From CAZDQL01 sp964507325 (GTDB lineage Bacteria; Planctomycetota; UBA1135; GCA-002686595), in NCBI GenBank assembly GCA_964507325.1, contig CAZDQL010000029.1:1-64000 (forward strand): a stretch of 64,000 nt of DNA, written 5' to 3'. The position numbers and the translations under genes were made by a program. The notes beneath the pieces are model-generated. The model saw nothing but the letters and a program-made list of their open reading frames with translations, had not been told where the DNA came from and did not search any database. Positions 60,159 to 64,000 of the stretch are shown piece after piece (position 1 is the stretch's first letter; every line of letters starts with the position of its first letter).

Positions 60159-61442
60159 CTAGAAGGTCGGCAGCTCGTACCCCTCCCGGCGCTCGTAATC
60201 GATCCAGCTGTTCGCCTCCTCGTCCCCCGTGAAGCGCCAGCGCTCCGGATCCCAGGTCAGCTCCCGGCGGTGCCAGTAGGCGATGTTCATGAGGTGGCAG
60301 ATGGCGACGCTGCGAGCGCCCACCTCCACGTCGCAGACGGGGCGACGGCGTTCGCGGATGCACTCGAGCCAGTCGGTGGCGTGGTTCGCCTTGCGCGGCA
60401 GGCGCTCGTCCTCCTCGCCGAACTCCCGCTCGAACACGTTCTCGGGCACGCTGGCGTGGCGGTGGCGGTCGACGTGCAGCACGCCGTTCACCCCGACGAA
60501 GGTGGACCCGCTGGGTCCGCCGTGGGTGAGTCGTGTCCCGTCGGCGTAGACCAGGCTCGCTCCCCGCAGGGCTTCGGGGTCCTCGGGCGGGACGACCTTC
60601 ACCGGCCCCGACTCGTCGGCCCCGAGCGCCCACTGCACGATGTCAAAGTGGTGGGCGCCCATGTCCGCCAGGTAGCCGCCCGCGTACTCGCGGTAGCCTC
60701 GCCAGGAGGGGTAGTGCCCGTGCACCCCGCGCGGGCTGAGGTCGCTGTGGTAGGGACGCTGCGGGGCCGGGCCCAGCCAGCGGCTCCAGTCGAGACCGGG
60801 CTCCAACTCCTCCTCCGGCAGATCGCACCAGCGGGGAGGGTCGCCGACTCCGACGTTGACGTTCAGGACGCGTCCGATGTGACCGTTGCGGATGTGCTCG
60901 CAGGCGGTGACGAAGTCGTGCCCGTACTCCGTGCGCTGCTGGCTGCCGGTCTGGAAGACGCGCTCGTGCTTGCGCACGGCCTCGATGACCAGGCGCGCCT
61001 CCTCCAGGGTCAGGGTCAACGGCTTCTCGCAGTAGATGTCCTTCCCGGCACGACAGGCGTCCAGGATCTGGTGCGCGTGCCAGTGATCGGGCGTGGCGAT
61101 CACCACCGCGTCGATGTCGTCCCGCGCCAGGATCTCGCCGTGCTCGCCAGCGACGGCGCAGCCTTCATCGCCGTAGTGCTCGTCCACCATGCGCTTGGCG
61201 TCCAGGCGGCGGGTGGTGTCGACGTCGCACACCGCCAGCACCCGGAAGCCGTCGTTGGGCAGGAAGGCGCCGCGCAGCATGTTGCGGCCGCGGATGCCCA
61301 TGCCGATGATCCCGAGGGTCACCTGCTCGTTGGCTGGAACGCGCCGACGCGGGAAGAAGGTGCGCGGCCAGGTGGGGTAGAGCGCCGCGGCGGAGGCCCC
61401 GGCGAGGAACTGTCGGCGATTGGGGGAGTGGCTGGAGTTCAT
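60159..61442 (-). CDS. Tat-exported Gfo/Idh/MocA-family oxidoreductase
   Basis: 427 residues. The twin-arginine signal is NRRQFLAGASAAAL. The Rossmann domain has VTLGIIGMGIRGRNM and VLAVCDVDTTRRLDA, and AVVIATPDHWHAHQILDACR followed by GKDIYCEKPLTLTLEEARLV is the family EKP motif. The catalytic region includes YLADMGAHHFDIVQWALG. Such proteins use NAD(P) to act on sugars or derivatives; the substrate is unknown. The start at 61442 precedes the Tat motif; upstream in-frame extension is not conserved. It is divergent from the UnbV gene. Confidence 0.9.
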   Translation of the reverse strand: MNSSHSPNRRQFLAGASAAALYPTWPRTFFPRRRVPANEQVTLGIIGMGIRGRNMLRGAFLPNDGFRVLAVCDVDTTRRLDAKRMVDEHYGDEGCAVAGEHGEILARDDIDAVVIATPDHWHAHQILDACRAGKDIYCEKPLTLTLEEARLVIEAVRKHERVFQTGSQQRTEYGHDFVTACEHIRNGHIGRVLNVNVGVGDPPRWCDLPEEELEPGLDWSRWLGPAPQRPYHSDLSPRGVHGHYPSWRGYREYAGGYLADMGAHHFDIVQWALGADESGPVKVVPPEDPEALRGASLVYADGTRLTHGGPSGSTFVGVNGVLHVDRHRHASVPENVFEREFGEEDERLPRKANHATDWLECIRERRRPVCDVEVGARSVAICHLMNIAYWHRRELTWDPERWRFTGDEEANSWIDYERREGYELPTF

Positions 61443-61602
61443 GGTGTGTGCTTCGAAGTCTTGATGCGTGGAGTGCGCCAACGCGCTCCCGCGCGCGTGC
61501 ATGGTACGGGCACGGTCGGCACGAGGCGCCATCCACCTGGACCTCGTCGTCCACGCCCCTCCCCTGCGGTCCGCCTCCCGCGCGATCGGGTAAGGTCTCC
61601 CC

Positions 61603-63363
61603 ATGCTCTCTGAACTTGCGCTCCTGCTGACCGTGGCTCAGACCGACGCGTCAGCCCGTTTCGTCGACGCCAGCGAGGTGTGGGGACTCGGAATCGAACA
61701 GGTTCCCGCAAGCGTGTCGCGGCTCTGTTTTGCGGATCTGAACGACGACGGTTGGCCGGACGTCGTGCTCGATCGACATCTGGTGTACTTGAACGTCGCG
61801 GCGGAGGAGCCCGCGGGCTCCCGCACCTTCCGGGCCCAGAGCCACGACACCACCCACCTGCTCGAACCCGAGGGCGGTCGCGTGACCATCTTCTGCGACG
61901 TCGACGGGGACGGTCGGCTCGACGCCGTGCACGGGGAGTACGTCGATCTCCACCGCGAGGGGTGGACCGACCACGGGCGGCGCAGCGGCTGGCAGCGCGG
62001 TCGCGGGGACGGCACCTTCGAGGAGCCGCGGACGATCGCGGGCCTGCAGCCGGCGACGACCTCGGCCCTCGCGGCGGGGGACGTGGACCTCGACGGTCGG
62101 GTGGACCTCTTCTTCGGGAACTGGTACGTGCAGTACGGCGGCTCCTACCTCGGCTACGGCAACGAGCTGGCGTGCCGCGACGCCGAGGGGGAATGGGTCG
62201 TCGAACGCCTGCCCGCGAACGCGCCCAGCGACCCCGAGCTGGAGCTGGACGAGGACCTGGACCCCTTCGGCCGACCGACCTACGGGGCGTTGATCGCTCG
62301 ACTCTGGGGCGGGGCGAGCGAGCAGCCGGAACTCCTGGAGCTCAACTACGGCCGGCGCTGGAACCGGGTCTGGACCTGGACCCGGGGGGGGTGGCGGGAC
62401 AGGGCGCCCGGCGCCGGGCTCGACGGGGACGGGGTGCGGCACGGTCGCTATCCCGAGTGGGCGATCGAACGCATGGCGCAGCGCGAGCCCCCGATCGAGC
62501 TGGAGCCGGAGAAGCCCTTCCGCTCCAACGGCAACTCCTTCGATTGTGCGGTGGGGGACGTGGATGGTGACGGGGACTTCGACCTGCTCCTGGCGGAGAT
62601 CACCCACGGGTGGGCGGGGGAGGCCTCCGATCGCACACGCCTCTTCGTCAACCGGTCGGAGCAGGGCGAGCGCCGCTTCGAAGTTCACCCCACCTGCGAC
62701 CTGGACCGCATCCCGGAAGGCGTGAACAACTGGAATCAGGGGGACCTCTTCTGCGCCCTCGCCGACCTGGACCACGACACGCGCCTCGACCTCCTGGTCT
62801 GCTCGGGGGACTACCCCGACGACCAGCGCCTGCGGGTGTGGCTGCAGCAGGCGCCGGGGGCCTTCGCCGACCGCACCGCGGAGCTGGGTCTCGACCACGA
62901 CGGCTGCCATCAGGTCAGCCTGGGGGACGTGGACGGCGACGGGGACCTGGACCTGCTCGTGGGGCAGACCTTCTTCCGCTACACCGCGGAGATGAAAGAG
63001 GGGCGCACGCCGCGCCCGCGCCTCTTCCTGAACGAGCTCACCGAGGGCCGCGGCTCGATCACCTTGCGCCTCGAAGGGGACGGCGAGCGGGTGAACCGGG
63101 ACGCCCTGGGCGCGATCGCACACGTACGCCTGCCCGGTGGGACGGAAATGCACCGCCAACTCGTGGGCCCCGGCGGACACGCGGGCAAACAGAACGACTT
63201 CCTCATCCACTTCGGGCTGGGTGAGGCGACCCGCGCCGCCGCGTTGGTCGTGCAGTGGCCCCAGGCGCGAGGCGCGACTCAGCAGTTCAAGGACGTGGAG
63301 CCGGGGCGCTACGCGCTGGCGTTTGGCGGTGAGCTGCGGCGTCTGGACGGAGATCGGAAATGA
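61603..63363 (+). CDS. Secreted FG-GAP repeat protein with UnbV/ASPIC domain
   Basis: 586 residues. A short N-terminal signal-like sequence is followed by FG-GAP blades with DxDxDG loops (FADLNDDGWPDVV, FCDVDGDGRLDAV, GDVDGDGDFDLLL, GDVDGDGDLDLLV). The last 80 residues match the UnbV/ASPIC module: NRDALGAIAHVRLPGG, LVGPGGHAGKQNDFLIHFGLGEATRAA and LVVQWPQ. This CRTAC1-like pairing is very common in Planctomycetota, of unknown role. It overlaps the next gene in ATGA. Confidence 0.85.
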   Translation: MLSELALLLTVAQTDASARFVDASEVWGLGIEQVPASVSRLCFADLNDDGWPDVVLDRHLVYLNVAAEEPAGSRTFRAQSHDTTHLLEPEGGRVTIFCDVDGDGRLDAVHGEYVDLHREGWTDHGRRSGWQRGRGDGTFEEPRTIAGLQPATTSALAAGDVDLDGRVDLFFGNWYVQYGGSYLGYGNELACRDAEGEWVVERLPANAPSDPELELDEDLDPFGRPTYGALIARLWGGASEQPELLELNYGRRWNRVWTWTRGGWRDRAPGAGLDGDGVRHGRYPEWAIERMAQREPPIELEPEKPFRSNGNSFDCAVGDVDGDGDFDLLLAEITHGWAGEASDRTRLFVNRSEQGERRFEVHPTCDLDRIPEGVNNWNQGDLFCALADLDHDTRLDLLVCSGDYPDDQRLRVWLQQAPGAFADRTAELGLDHDGCHQVSLGDVDGDGDLDLLVGQTFFRYTAEMKEGRTPRPRLFLNELTEGRGSITLRLEGDGERVNRDALGAIAHVRLPGGTEMHRQLVGPGGHAGKQNDFLIHFGLGEATRAAALVVQWPQARGATQQFKDVEPGRYALAFGGELRRLDGDRK

Positions 63364-64000
63364 AGTGGATCGTCACCCTCGCGGCGGGCGTGACGCTGGC
63401 CGGCGCCCCCGCGGCCCAAGAGCCGGCAATCGACGAGCAGCCGCTCGCGGAGCAGGGCTACCTCGGCCTCTCGGTGCGCGACATCGCCAGCGGCGACACG
63501 GTGGTGAGTTGGGTCTTCCCCGGTCCCCTCGGGGGGCAGGGCCTGCGGGCGCCGGGAGTGGACCTGGCGCGCCCCGACCTGCTGGTGACGGTGGACGGAC
63601 GGGCGCTGAACGCCGAGGACTTCCGCTCCTACGTCCGCGGTCTGGCCCCGGGGACGAAGGTGACCCTGGAGGTGCGCCGCTCGAAGCGCCGCGGGGGCAC
63701 GATCCCCGACGGCCTCGACCACGAGCAGGAGGTGCGCACCCTGGAGGTGGTGCTCGGAGCGCGCGAGGAGTGGACCGGCACCATCCAGCGCGGTCGCGGG
63801 CACTCGGGGCAGGTCCTCTTCGACGGCCAGCCGCTGCTCTGTCCGCAGGACGCGTACAGCGATCTCGGGCGCGCGATTCGCGAGCACGACCTCACGGAGC
63901 ACCTGGCCACCCTCACCGGCGTCTTCGCCGACTACCTGGCGCGGAACGACGACTTCCACTCCCTCTCCCGGGTGCGCGCGCCCTTCGAGGACCCCTTCTG
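63360..64000 (+). CDS. Exported PDZ-like protein (3' truncated by window edge)
   Basis: The frame opens with ATG 63360, overlapping the preceding stop by 4 bp, and runs to the window end (213 residues visible). A signal peptide (IVTLAAGVTLAGAPAAQ) precedes a domain in which QGYLGLSVRDIASGDTVVSW and DLLVTVDGRALNAEDFRSYV, with LAPGTKVTLEVRRSKRRG, resemble a PDZ fold as in HtrA-type or other periplasmic adaptors. A linker and a helical part (REHDLTEHLATLTGVFADYL) follow. No catalytic triad is visible in the part present; its C-terminal function is outside. Confidence 0.6.
   Translation, partial: MKWIVTLAAGVTLAGAPAAQEPAIDEQPLAEQGYLGLSVRDIASGDTVVSWVFPGPLGGQGLRAPGVDLARPDLLVTVDGRALNAEDFRSYVRGLAPGTKVTLEVRRSKRRGGTIPDGLDHEQEVRTLEVVLGAREEWTGTIQRGRGHSGQVLFDGQPLLCPQDAYSDLGRAIREHDLTEHLATLTGVFADYLARNDDFHSLSRVRAPFEDPF

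Overview
This 64 kb window of very GC-rich DNA is chromosomal and gene-dense. It is probably from a Planctomycetota-like bacterium. The clues are secreted FG-GAP, UnbV and YVTN propeller proteins, a Tat-exported Gfo/Idh oxidoreductase, a sulfatase-fold lipoprotein, and repeated beta-rich C-terminal modules, all next to a diderm-type flagellar island. The lineage is an inference. I found no rRNA, tRNA, CRISPR array, insertion sequence or phage gene.

Region 1 (1-13.8 kb) holds housekeeping genes: the 3' part of pepN, a YVTN propeller protein, a hypothetical, purF followed closely by a glycosyltransferase, a secreted hypothetical, a YhaO/YhaN (SbcD/SbcC-like) nuclease-ATPase pair, and ispG.

Region 2 (14.1-34.7 kb, minus strand) is the flagellar basal-body and regulatory block. 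In transcription order it contains an NtrC-type sigma-54 activator, a degenerate histidine kinase, a REC+HATPase protein, three membrane or periplasmic proteins with TPR or STN features, an intact histidine kinase and a second NtrC-type activator. These are followed by flgB, flgC, fliE, fliF, fliG, fliH, fliI, fliJ and a motE/flbB-like gene. A short gap carrying a sigma-28-like promoter then precedes motA, two tandem motB genes, a fliL-like gene, fliM and fliN. From the degenerate kinase to the motE-like gene the genes overlap or nearly touch, which implies one transcript of about 14.5 kb headed by a textbook -24/-12 promoter.

Region 3 (34.9-47.8 kb, plus strand) has two short flagellin genes, fliD, fliS, a FliT-like gene, fliO, fliP, fliQ, fliR, flhB, flhA, flhF, flhG, a small membrane protein and an Rrf2 regulator. 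A second excellent sigma-54 promoter lies just before fliO. Upstream of it are two dyads 20 bp apart that look like enhancer-binding sites. A related sequence lies upstream of the other sigma-54 promoter, so the two NtrC-type regulators probably control export-apparatus and basal-body genes together, while FliA (53.6 kb) handles late genes such as motA. Hook, rod, ring and chemotaxis genes are not in the window.

Region 4 (47.8-64 kb) is mixed: a serine-protease relic, a DAHP synthase, a carboxypeptidase-regulatory-like lipoprotein, a sulfatase-fold lipoprotein with Thr in place of Cys, fliA with four small linked genes, and an FG-GAP propeller. It also has a secreted protein closely resembling vertebrate peptidylarginine deiminase with the catalytic Asp, His, Asp and Cys all present. 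A Tat-exported Gfo/Idh oxidoreductase, an FG-GAP/UnbV protein and a 3'-truncated PDZ-like protein complete the window. The deiminase and the sigma-54 flagellar circuit are the most notable finds.
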